A stretch of 64,000 nt of DNA. Source: Melampsora larici-populina 98AG31 (taxonomy: Eukaryota; Basidiomycota; Pucciniomycetes; Pucciniales; Melampsoraceae). The DNA is taken from assembly GCF_000204055.1 (NCBI RefSeq), contig NW_006768808.1, forward strand, positions 479,714 through 543,713, given 5' to 3'. Made by a program: the position numbers and the translations under genes. The notes under the pieces are model-generated. The model was not told the DNA's origin. It worked only from the letters and a program-made list of their open reading frames with translations, and did no database searches. Positions within the stretch are counted from its first letter, which is position 1, and every line of letters starts with the position of its first letter. This document shows positions 36,888 to 47,286 of the stretch, one piece after another.

Positions 36888-37982
36888 ATGTCAGAAAAAC
36901 CCATCAAATTAACCAAAAAACAGCAAAAAGCAGCAGCCTTCAGAACCAAAAAGAAAGGAAAAGCAATCCTAGAAGAACCATCAGCATTTCCAGAAGCAGA
37001 TGAAGAAGAAAATGAACCGATCATACCATCCAAATCAACCAAAGAAACAAAAGATAAATCAGAAAAGATTATCAAATCAAATAAACGAAAACGAGAAGAT
37101 AATACTTCGACTTCGAAAACTAATAAAACAAATGAAGAAGAAGAAGGAGAAGAAGGAGATAAAGTGATAGGAGCAGCAGCTATAAGAAGAAAACGAAAAA
37201 AAGCAGCACAAGCTAGAAAATATGAAGAAGAGAAAATCAAAAAATCATCGAAATTGATTTTGTTTGTTGGAAATTTACCATTTGATATGACGAGTGAAAA
37301 ACTCACATCATTTTTCTTAGAACATTGTGGTACGTTTTCCTATACCGATCTCAATTCTTTTTTATTTGCGAAAATATTCATTTATTTAATCTGATGATAT
37401 GGGTTTGATTTGGATGAATCAATAGAGGAAGAACCAGAAGTACGATTAATGACACATAAATCGACCAAGAACGAAACTGGACAACCCACAAATGCAACTA
37501 AAGGATGTGGATTTGTCGAATTTAAAACCTCAGCTGCATTACAAAAAGCCTTAAGATTACATCATACACCGATGAATTGTGAATCAACAGGACAAGAAAA
37601 TCAAAAGAAATCCAGAAAGATCAATATAGAATTAACGGCCGGAGGAGGAGGTAAATCAGAAAGTAGATTAAAGAAAATCGAAGTATCAAAAGAAAGATTA
37701 AATAAACAACGTGAGAAACGGATAGAGAAGAATTTGAAAGAGATCACAGAGAAAAGATTGAAGTATGGACTTGAAGCTTTAGAACCTGGTGAAGAAGATG
37801 TGACCGTTAAGTTTGGGAGCAAAAAGAAATCCGAAGAGGCTGGGCTTGAGGAAGGAAAAGCGAATTGGGGATCTAAATCGAGTTCTGGTCCAGGTGCTAG
37901 TACAGTTACTCATTCTTCTAAATCTTCTAGATTTAAAGGTAGACCTCAATCTAGTGGTGCGAATTCTATTAGACTCACTTGA
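36888..37982 (+). CDS. Nop6-like RRM protein (40S ribosome biogenesis)
   Basis: Two exons, 36888-37329 and 37426-37982, splice in phase to 332 aa. The N-terminus is Lys/Glu-rich with nuclear-localisation-like clusters (SNKRKRED, RRKRKKAAQARK). The RRM begins LILFVGNLPFDM (RNP2) and continues after the intron with KGCGFVEF (RNP1). Directly after the RRM is the motif INIELTAGGGGKS, characteristic of the Nop6 family, followed by a long basic helix (RLKKIEVSKERLNKQREKR). Nop6 binds snoRNA/pre-rRNA during small-subunit assembly in yeast. The intron falls inside the RRM. The last residues are Ser/Arg/Gly-rich. Confidence 0.88.
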
Positions 37983-38276
37983 AACTTGGACGTTATTCTT
38001 TTCATGATCGATTTGACTACTGTTTTTTGACGTACTTTGTTTATGCAACTATTTACAATCCTATTTTGTTCCCACTTTGAATTCGAACTTATCTTATACC
38101 TATCAAGACAGTTTTCAAAAGTCACTTCGATCATAACAACGTTCACATGCTTGATTAAATGGAATACAAATCATTCGCCAATCCCTCAAGGAAACCTCCA
38201 TTCCACTTTGAATACAACTTTCAAACCCAATCACCTAAACTTCAACCGTGTTTTTTTTGTTAATTACAATCTTTTT

Positions 38277-39184
38277 CTATGAACTTTGTTCCAAGATTTG
38301 AGTACGAATGATCTTGACAGGTTCTCTTGGTCTATCTTCTGAATCAACTGTAACTGCACCAAGTCTTTCTAATACTTTCATACCTCTATTGATCCTTCCA
38401 AAGATCGTATGTCTTCTATCTAAATGAGGGGTTGGAGCCTTTATAAACCAAAAACGGAATAACAAAATAAACGGTTAATGGATACAGTAGACAAAAGGAA
38501 GGGATGAGTTTCGGGGATGCTTAACTAATGTTAAAAAGAATTGAGATCCATTTGTGTTGGGACCTGAATTGGCCATTGCTAAAATTCCTGCGCCTGTAAA
38601 ACGTAATTGAGGATGCTATGTAGGATATAAAGAAGAATCAAAAAGATCAGTTTTGAAAAACCAAGAGATCAAAGTTGATGTTGATTTACGATTTCGTCTT
38701 CAAATTTATCACCATAAATCGATTTACCACCTCTACCTGTACCAGTCGGATCACCACCCTATCCACATATCCCAAAGAAAAGAGAAATAAAAATCAAGGT
38801 TTCGTTTTCATTTGGAGTCTTCTTAAAATATTCAAGAGTTTCGTAATCGAACAAAAAAAACGAATCTTGACTTACTTGTGCCATGAAATCTGCTATAACT
38901 CTATGAAAGATTGTACCATTATAATAACCTCTTTTAGCTAATTCACTAAAATTCTTACACGTCTTTTTGTCCCCCCATTCCAAAAATTTATCCAATTGTG
39001 AACCATCAGATTAATGAAAAGTTTCCAAAAATCAGTCATTTCGAAAAATGTGAAGTTTTTTGGGAGGGGTAAGATTTGTGGGTTGAAAAGAACTTACTTT
39101 TGGTGCATGATCCCAATATAATTCTAATTCGATGATTCCCATTGTGGTTTCTAAAACTACAGCTGATTTTTGATTTGGATTCAT
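38277..39184 (-). CDS. Cyclophilin-type peptidyl-prolyl isomerase (PPIL1-like)
   Basis: Five exons (39184-39098, 38962-38876, 38758-38690, 38615-38526, 38438-38277) give 164 aa, matching the usual 160-170 aa of PPIL1/Cyp1. Motifs in order: [45 protein letters not shown] (catalytic Arg and Phe), [29 protein letters not shown] (active-site Gln/Phe) and HTIFGRI. There is no signal peptide, so it is nuclear/cytosolic. PPIL1 works in the activated spliceosome with SKIP/Prp45. All active-site residues are present. One donor (38525, GTTAAG) departs from the usual consensus but keeps frame. Confidence 0.95.
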
Positions 39185-40497
39185 GATTTTGGTTTTTATG
39201 ATATTGATCGAATTGACATTATTTTCGACAAAAAAACTCGAGTGAATTCCAGTTCAAGAAAAGGTTTTGAGAAGGAGGTGTGAATCGATGCTTTGTGATC
39301 ATATCTCGGCGGTCTCACGCGCCGATGAAGTGTAGAACGAGATGATGTTATTGTTGGGTTGATATAATTTGTTATAAGCATATTACATTACACTGACTCC
39401 TGGACCAGTCACGTGACCGGACGAGCCTGTCACGTACATGTCAGGTGGGATGTGACCTGCAGCAGCGTGTAAATCAATCATTTGAGCCTCTGTCAAGTTT
39501 CTGGAACTTGGATCTTTGGGAAAAAATGACGAGCATCCCTTAGATGGCGATCATGATATTTTGATTTTCGTGCCACTCGCACTTTTCTGGTGATCCAATT
39601 CGTTGTTATCTTTGACGACGTGTGAGATAGAGCGTGCTGTCAGGTAACAGGTTGGCTGAAGCGTGATAGGCATCACAATAGCACTATGGGAAGTATGATA
39701 GAATAGCCGGATTCAAGTAAGAAAAATGCCTGAAATACCACTTTCCCTGCATCAAAATTCTACTTATAAATTGTGAATTTTGATCACACTGTCAAATAGC
39801 CCCACCTGGGAAGCATATTCCTAGCAATCTATTTTGTGCAAAAATAAATTTTGAAGGTTGGGAGGCTAAAGTGCATGAAATTTTAGGCACTTTTTGGCCG
39901 ACGTGAACCCAGCTAATGTTTTGGGATAAGCAATGTATTCTACACGTCAAATGACCAAAAAGGCTTTGACTAGGAAGCCGCGAGATTGAAATGAGTTGCG
40001 CGCCTCACGATCAAGGACTTGACACAAACATCGACTGGTCCACACAGACAGTCAACTCAGCTTCTCATAGCCAGCTCAAAGCAGAAAAAATAGGAACAAG
40101 ACTGTTGGCCATGATGAGCCAGTTTAATTCTGATTGTAAATATACAAAGCTAAATTCATGCCACTTGTGTTTATTGAAACCAAGCACACATTGCCAGAGT
40201 GATTCAAGCCCGATCTTGATTGTCTATACAAAACTATATCTGATGTATGTAGATATCAGTCTTGATTTAAATTGGCTCTGTTTAGTAGGAGACTCCAAGA
40301 AACCGATGAAACTTGGGTTTTGAACCAATGAAAAAGGACATGAAGCCAATATAAAATAAATTTAAAAAATCAATAGTAATGTGGATTTTTTTCATGTTTG
40401 GACAACGATTTATGGTCCTTCACACCTAGCCTCTTGGCCAAGATTGACTGAGAAAAACACAGGGGAGTATTCCGTGGCTTTGATATCGTAATATAAT
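39185..40497. other. Intergenic; right part is the 3' flank of secreted-protein copy A
   Basis: From about 40180 the sequence resembles the 3' flanks of copies B (50500-50760) and D (57730-58080, inverted), with shared blocks such as the ATCAGTCTTGATTT type and TTAGTAGGAGACT. The rest shows no gene. Confidence 0.55.
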
Positions 40498-41306
40498 TCA
40501 AAGTGAATGAAATAAGTCATCAGTAGTCTCATCCCTCATTTTAATTCGTGCAATATTCCTACTTTTTATAACGCCACATGAAAATTGTCCACTAAGATCG
40601 TCGACATCGCATGTTTCATCTACATATACACGTAAATCATCAAATTTGGTCCTTCCTCTTTCTTGTTTAGATCAGATGAGTGTGATGATCAAATAGGAGA
40701 GCTTACCGGAACACAACTGAAAATGGCAAGTGAGAAGGGTGGGATGATCAAAACAGAAAGTGTCACATTGAAGGAGGGTCAGCTGAACTGCCATGGCGAT
40801 GGTGTAAGTCAAAGTTGAAAGTGTGCCGACTCGCCTGATTGAGTCGGATGTGGATTTTTATTAGTCCATCGGGATCACTGAGCTCCAGGGTAGCTTTACT
40901 CCTTGCTTGGCAACGACCCTTCTGGTCGGTGGATGGTGTATCTTTCGCGTGAGTCATTTTTAAATGCCAATTAGTTGGTTCGCTGGGGGAAAATTTTGCA
41001 CCGAAGTTTTCGTCTTTATCTGCTATATTGCATTTACTCTCTCGTTTTAATGTGAATTCTGCTTCACCACGAGGGATTGAGACGGCACCGGCAGGAGTTC
41101 GCCATCTAACAAAATATTTCGCGGGTGCTCTGCTAGACTGAAACCCACATGCCAAAAAGATCGAAAAAGGTCAGTGTGATATTTGTGTATCGCTTGGACA
41201 ACAGAATAATTGAAAGGATTCTTCAACTGACCACTTCAAGACTCATGGTAGCAATAAAAAGCCATAAGAAGAAAACTTTCGAAAGATTTGCTTGGGAATT
41301 CGGCAT
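40498..41306 (-). CDS. Small secreted cysteine-containing protein, family copy A (candidate effector)
   Basis: Four exons (41306-41232, 41137-40835, 40782-40707, 40619-40498) keep phase and give 191 aa. Exon 1 is a complete signal peptide (MPNSQANLSKVFFLWLFIAT...). Exon 2 holds the conserved core: Y-F-V-R-W-R-T, then W-H-L-K-M-T-H-A-K-D, G-R-C-x-A-R-S-K-A-T-L and I-H-I-R-L-N-Q. Exons 3 and 4 supply most cysteines (LLQC, FQLC, DETC and SGQFSC). The mature protein has eight cysteines, six of them shared with copy D. The intron after LNQ uses a GC donor (CAG|GCGAGT). I recognise no known domain. Secretion, small size, cysteines and local duplication fit a rust effector family, but that role is inferred. 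Confidence 0.75.
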
Positions 41307-42012
41307 CTTGCAGCTGACAAAGATGTCGATATAGTTAGGCTATCACGCTGAAATAAAGCCAAGAAAATAACATATGTAACTAGTACCTTTTCAATATTTG
41401 GGAGCGAGTTGATCAGCACGATATATTTCTGAGCCTGAAGTGAGGTGGGTATGGTTTCTACAAACCGGTGGGATTAAGATGACAGGCGCCCTCTTATGTG
41501 TCAGAGAGTGGTGAGAGATAATACATATGTAGATGCCCTGACCTCCATGAGGCGTGGTGGGGGACGTGGTGGAAGGGACTTCAGAGGTGGCGTCAGTAGC
41601 AGGTGTGGCGTTAGCCACCCCATTGCGTCAATTCGGACAAACCTTGAGACCCTTCCGTGTGCTCAGAGATTTGTGGTCTCAGCGTCTTAAAGAGTTTTTG
41701 CTATGTTTGGATGGCTTTATACAAAATGGGGAATATGTTTGTCCGGTTTCAAAAGGAAATCTATTTATCCATAAACCCCACTTTGTCCAAAGTCCTTCTG
41801 TTGAAGAGATTTAGACAAAGATCAGTCTATTCCAGTTCTAAATAAACTGAAGAGCCTGATAGGCTAGCAACAGTTTTACACAAAGATTCAAGATATTTTT
41901 TCCGTGCACCAATCCTGCTAAAGACCAGAGCACCAGCTGTCACCTGATATGCAGCAGCGTGTAAATCATTGAATGTCATTTCTGGTAGGACAGGAGAAGG
42001 ATAAGGTCTGAG
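41307..42012. other. Conserved 5' flank of secreted-protein copy A
   Basis: The block around 41590-41660 (GTGGCGTCAGTAGCAGGTGT and CAATTCGGACAAACC) recurs upstream of copy B (51845-51905), and a diverged inverted form lies upstream of copy D near 56660-56720. This shows that the duplicated unit includes at least 350 bp of promoter region. No ORF is supported. Confidence 0.6.
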
Positions 42013-42600
42013 CTGATAATCATGATGTTGTACTTTTTCAGGCCTCTCCCTCTTGTTTTTGCATAGTCAACTCAGTCTTGCAAAGTCTACAGCCACTCTA
42101 AAGCAGATTCCAAAGCAAGGAATGAGTATCAATTCCCACAAAGTCCAATTTGTACTCCCTATGCATACCCAAGAGAAATCCTTAAAAAATGACTTGGCTT
42201 GTGTTGAACCACCAATTGAAAGCAAAAGAAGATCACCAATACTTTTGAAGAGCTAACAAGATATGACTATGGTAACACTTGATTTTTCATTACATGGATT
42301 AATTCTCAGGTAATCATGATGTTGTACTTTTTCAGGCCTCTCCCTCTTGTTTTTGCATAGTCAATTCAGTCTTGCAAAGTCTACAGCCGCTCTAAAGCAG
42401 ATTCCAAAGCAAGGAATGAGTATCAATTCCCACAAAGTCTACTTTGTACTCCCTATGCATACCCAAGAGAAATCTTTAAAAGATGACTTGGCTTGTGTTG
42501 AACCACCAATTGAAAGCAAAAGAAGATCACCAATATTTTTGTAGAGCTAAAAAGATCTGACTGTGGTAACACTTTGTTTTTCATTCCATGGATCAAATCT
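42013..42600 (+). repeat. Direct tandem duplication, 2 x 294 bp
   Basis: 42013-42306 and 42307-42600 are near identical (few substitutions). Each begins with TAATCATGATGTTGTACTTT after 4 bases and ends with a CATTNCATGGAT block. Corresponding points differ by exactly 294 bp. No gene function is seen; each copy holds the same 65-codon ORF fragment starting MFLHSQ, which lacks a recognisable domain. Confidence 0.85.
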
Positions 42601-42839
42601 TAATTCTTTTCAATCAATATAGTCCAAAATCTTTGATTGAATCAAAATTGATTGTCAATCCTTTGTGGTACATAACAAATACAAATAAAAATGTGGCCTA
42701 TGATCAGCCAATGGAATTCTCATTGTGTTTCTAGATTGATGTGACTTGAATTGATTGAGAACAAGCCCACACTCTTGAATTGATTCAAACTTGATGTTAA
42801 TTTTCTAAGGGGAAGGGAAATTTTAAACCAACCTAGCTC

Positions 42840-43200
42840 TTTACACAGCCTACCTCACTGTAAAGCAGGGTTGGTATAAAATTACAAAAATAGGCCCCAA
42901 TCATTTGATTTTATACTTGTTTTACATTTTCTTTTCCCATGTAAAGTATTCCTGTTTTCAAATTTTGGTTTAAAAATGTGGAACCCATCTGAGCATACAT
43001 TTTTACACAGGGGCAACTACACAGCCTGCCCCGGTGTAAATAAATCCCAGCATAAATGTATCAGTTTGCCTGATAAAACTGACTTTCACACAGGGGTGCT
43101 TCACACCGGGAAAGTCTGTGTAAAAAGATGCAGTACAAAAATCAGAACCACGACATGTGGGATGTAAATTTACACTGCCAGTACTTTTACATCAATTTTT
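42840..43200. repeat. Cluster of TTTACAC / GTGTAAA subterminal motifs
   Basis: Inside the left end of the outer element there are repeated short inverted motifs, such as TTTACACAG, CGGTGTAAAT, TTTTTACACAGGGG and GTCTGTGTAAAAAG. The right end near 50440-50480 carries the same motifs in reverse order. Such subterminal repeats often bind the transposase. Confidence 0.5.
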
Positions 43201-43366
43201 TGTATTACACAAAAAAGCAAACAAATAATTAAAGGTCATGAAGAATTAAGCCTTGTAAAAGCAAAGATTAAATTAAAAGAGCAAAATAGAATAGTATGAT
43301 AACAAAAAGACAACTGGTATACAGATGAGAGAAAGAGTAAAAATGAAAAGCTATTCATATCTCTCA

Positions 43367-44400
43367 TCACATGTGTTGTTGTTGCTTTACTCTGGATTTT
43401 ACTTCTGATACTACCACATTAGCCTCCTTGATGGGCTCATCTTCAACAATGACCTGGCCTTTCCATTTGGCTTTCTCAGGTGCTTCTGTTGAACACACAA
43501 AAAATCAGCTGAAAGCCTGAAGATGACTACATGAATTGATGCATAGATCACCTTTCAAAGGTTTTCTATTGGGAACAAGCACTTTTGATTCCTTGAAATC
43601 TGCTGGGGATTTGGCCATACAAATTTTGAGCATTAACTCTATGTAAATGAATCAGTTAGCAATTAAAATGAAGTAACATAAATATGGAATAATTTTTTTG
43701 TAATAGTGATGTACCTGGTTTTGATTTCTTTGCTGTTGCGTCTTTTGGGACAGTATTCTCAATTTCCTCCTTGATGGACGTCCCTGGTTGCAAATTGGTC
43801 ACTGTTGCATTCTTGGGATCATCTTTGGTGTTGATGTGTCCTTATTCTTGTTTTCATATATGTTTGAAGGTTCTTGAGATTCATCAGCTTTGGGGAGTCC
43901 TCTTCCAAAATGAAATCTACAAGCCGGCATGGAAAAGGGAATAGTCAAGTGGGTGTTTGGAAAGGCCTTCATAGGTGGACAAATTGAACCTTTAATATGT
44001 GCTGTGTTGCCTTCATGTGGCATACATGAGTAAAAAAACCAGGTAGTGCTGGGAGAACAACCAGCTATGCTGATTACATCAGTCCCCTCAAGATGATCTA
44101 TACCTGCATTTTCACGCTTGTCCTAGTGCCAAACACCTAAAATGCCTTCAATAGGCTTGACCACCCTACACCAGTAATGTGAAAGCGCCCAGTATCCATG
44201 TGAAAGAATCATGTATTTGACACCACCAAGTTCCACTTGAGCTGGACAATTTGTCTCATCTTGGTACCTTTTACCCTTGCCTGTGCCCATTCCAACAACA
44301 CTGTCTAAGTAGAAGTATAGATGCAAAGGTGGCAATTGGGTATCAACAACCATTTGGTCATTGTTAGGTGGTTTCAACTCAAAGGTTTGTACATATTTTT
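43367..44400 (-). pseudogene. Decayed gene of the outer TIR element
   Basis: A frame from 44400 reads PPNNDQMVVDTQLPPLHLYF, then a segment with GMGTGKGKRY, a Trp-rich stretch ending GVWH, and hits TAG. The same frame continues with DKRENAGIDHLEG, SPSTTWFFYSCMPHEG and GSICPPMKAFPN down to about 43800, where a second shift occurs. Later exon-like pieces (KAKWKGQVIVEDEPIK near 43440) end at TGA 43367. It looks like one protein broken by a stop and a frameshift. I do not recognise the family; the position inside the TIR element suggests an element-encoded gene. Confidence 0.45.
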
Positions 44401-44510
44401 ACACTACAACACATTTCAAGTTGTTGTAAAATATGTATAATTTTTTAGAATTTCAAATTCAAAATCTGTTGGTTTTACAAAGATTCTTTTTATGAACAAC
44501 TTGTACAAAT

Positions 44511-44526
44511 AGGGCGGTTCAAGAAG
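44511..44526 (+). repeat. Left TIR of Harbinger element 1
   Basis: AGGGCGGTTCAAGAAG, preceded by target duplication AAT. The exact reverse complement lies at 49913-49928. Confidence 0.9.
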
Positions 44527-44800
44527 AGAACCGCGAGCACCTGTCACGCAGCGCGCCGATCTGGTTTTAAAAGTGGGTCCGCAACTTATAAAACATGATT
44601 GCAAAGTTCCAAAAGACGTAATTATAAGTTTTAAGTCTTGGCCAAGTCAGGGCCAACTGCCTTGGTTTCTTTTTTTCTTGCTTCCAACGTCTCATTTGAT
44701 TGGGTTTTTTTGGGGGCTTTTACTTTTGATGACGAGAAAATGGTTTGTTTAGCGGTTGAAATGAGGATGAAGTCAGTTCGCACGACAGAGCCACCCATTT

Positions 44801-44850
44801 ACTCCTTTTTGTACAATTCCATCGTACTCCTTTTTGTACAATTCCATCGT
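44801..44850 (+). repeat. 25-bp perfect tandem repeat upstream of the transposase gene
   Basis: Two identical 25-bp units, each ACTCCTTTTTGTACAATTCC plus ATCGT, lie 54 bp before the transposase ATG (44904). They could be promoter or subterminal binding sites. Confidence 0.8.
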
Positions 44851-44903
44851 ACTGTTACTTTCTTGATCTTTCCATCTTACTGTTAGTTTCTTGATCTGCC
44901 ACT

Positions 44904-46288
44904 ATGCCCCGAATCTCCGATCGAGTTGCTATCATACGGGATCTTACCAACCTCAGTGTCGTTGCTCACATGGAATCCAATCTCCAGTTACCTGGCGAAC
45001 CACCCAATCCCCTCAACCCAACAGAGGGCCAGATGTTATTCGACTCAGACCTTGAGATGGCCGAAACATACGATATGTTGTTCGATGAAGAACAACAGTG
45101 GTCTGACCTTCTAGCCCACGTGATTTCAAAACGCTATCTACATGATCGAATACGATTGCAATTACCAACGCCGTTTGACTTGCGAGACATGCTCCGTTCA
45201 CGACGCACAGATTTCCGACAGGCGATGCGAACCACCCCAGAAGGATTCCAAGCGCTACTCGACTTGATCAAGTCGCATACAATTTTTGTCTCATCTGGCA
45301 ACCACCGCCAGCCCCCGGTTGAAAAGCAATTGGCCATTACTCTCGAGAGGCTCGGAAGCAATGGCAACGGCGCATCAGTTGGGCGCTTTGCCCGCAACTA
45401 CAAAGTCGGTCGCGGCTCGGTAATCAATTGCACACGCCGTGTCATATTGGCCATCTTGGACATAGGCGCCCCCTATCTCACTTGGCCTACATCAGACAGA
45501 AGGCAAGCTATCTCGCAGGTCATGGACCGAGAGGGTTTCCCTGGTTGTGTGGGATTTGTAGACGGTACAACAATCCCCCTTTTCCAACGCCCTGGCTGTG
45601 ATGGCGAAGTCTTCTTCAATCGCAAACATCGCTACTCAATCAACGTGCAAATAGTTTGTGACTGCGACCGGCGGATCACATATGCTTACGCAGGCTGGCC
45701 TGGATCATGCTGTGATAGCACGGTTTATTCCAAGACCGAGATTGCAAATCACCCGGATAGGTACTTCGATCAAGGTATGTCATCAGTTTGGTTCAGCTGG
45801 TCATCACAATTGTTGACATTTATACACGTTCAGATCAATATATTATAGCAGATTCAGCTTACAATCCATCTGTCACGGTGGTTCCATCCTACAAAGGGCA
45901 AGCCGCCGAAGTCCAGCGCAATAAGGAATTCAATTGGTGTGTTGCGAAATCACGAGTTCGCAACGAGCACGCAATTGGAATTCTCAAATCACGTTGGGCG
46001 TCGCTTCAAGGTTTACGATTAGCTTTGAACACTCGCGCGGATATGAAACACATCCTCAAGTGGGTTCGTTGTTGCATAATCTTACACAACATGTTGGCCG
46101 ATCTGGGAAATACTTGGACCGAAGAACATGATTTATTGTTTGCGGAGCCAGGTGAAGCTGGGCGGTTGCGAGGTGCTCAAATAGGTGATCTTGCGTTTGT
46201 CGAACGAGGAAGGGCACATCGGGAGAAGGTCCGTGACTACGCAGTTGCTTGTAACTGGCAGACCGGGGGACTTCCGATTGTGCAATGA
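44904..46288 (+). CDS. Harbinger-type DDE transposase (DDE_Tnp_4)
   Basis: Two exons, 44904-45774 and 45834-46288, give 441 aa, the usual length for the superfamily. An N-terminal helical region with FRQAMRTTPEGFQALLDLI and a helix-turn-helix-like part (VGRFARNYKVGRGSVINCTRRV) precede the catalytic core. The first Asp lies in GCVGFVDGTTIPL, the second in GWPGSCCDSTVY and the Glu in SRVRNEHAIGILKSRW, all in the expected order. After the core is CCIILHNML, typical of Harbinger. The frame is undamaged. It acts with the accessory protein coded at 47287-49016. Confidence 0.93.
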
Positions 46289-46366
46289 TCTCATATGTCT
46301 TCTGCTCGAGGGTTTGGCTTGATTTCATTATGTAGTAATCTTTGAATTGAGTTATTTCTGTTGTGT

Positions 46367-46434
46367 TTTCTTTTACTTTTATCTTTGTAACCCTTGGTCA
46401 TTTCTTTTACTTTTATCTTTGTAACCCTTGGTCA
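46367..46434 (+). repeat. 34-bp tandem repeat after the transposase gene
   Basis: Two consecutive copies of a 34-bp unit (TTTCTTTTACTTTTATCTTT followed by GTAACCCTTGGTCA) lie just downstream of the transposase stop codon, in the presumed 3' untranslated region. Confidence 0.75.
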
Positions 46435-46587
46435 GTGTCAATGTGCAATTCATCCGTGTAGTTCAATTCCATAATGGAAGCCATTTTGTGTTTAGAATGA
46501 ATTTGAATTTCAATTAAAAATGAAACTGAATGAACAATTGTTCTGAATGAACGAATGTTTGACTCAAAACTCATGAGTTGAGTCAAA

Positions 46588-46750
46588 CGAGTGTTTGACT
46601 CAACTCATGTGTCGAGTCAAACACTCGTCAAGTTCGCTGATTCAATGTGTGTTATTGAAACTCATGTGTCGGTGAACGAGTGTTTGACTCAACTCACGTG
46701 TCGAGTCAAACACTCGTCAAGTTCGCTGATTCAATTTGTGTTATTGAATC
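46588..46750. repeat. Two 89-bp repeats, each with a 14-bp-stem hairpin
   Basis: Units start at 46588 and 46677 and differ at few positions. Each contains CGAGTGTTTGACTC, a 12-base loop and the exact complement GAGTCAAACACTCG, able to form a strong stem-loop on either strand. The repeats lie between the convergent Harbinger genes, so a role in transcript ends or subterminal recognition is possible. Confidence 0.8.
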
Positions 46751-47286
46751 GGCCTTGGATTTTTCTTCTTGGTCACCAAATGGGCTCATGGCGAGTGTCA
46801 ACATAATACACCAAGAAACGCAGAGGGTAAAATTGCAAGCTCTGACACCAGACATCAACTACAAGGGAAAAAGGTAAAGAACAACTACAATTGAAGGACA
46901 TAAAAAATTTGAATCACGAGACATCCACTACGGTTGAAGGACATGAAAAAATTGAATATAAAAAACCAGACATCAACAGCAAAACAATCAAAGAAAAATA
47001 CAAATGGCAACAGATACCAGGGAATTCAAAGAACTTAATCAAAGCACTCGAAGGACTTAAAACTTAATCAAAGAACTTAAGCAAACGGGTAAACCAGATC
47101 GTAATTACAAACGAGGTGAAAAAACTTTGGCCATCGTTGAAACTAGATAGCAAAGCTGTAGATGGTTGCGAAACGGTGAAATATAAATCATACCCATTCC
47201 GAGTGCCTGTATTCCACACAACCAAAGTTTTAAGTGCCGTTCATTACTTTAGTCTTTTGCAAACTGAGACAATGTGATATCAAAAC

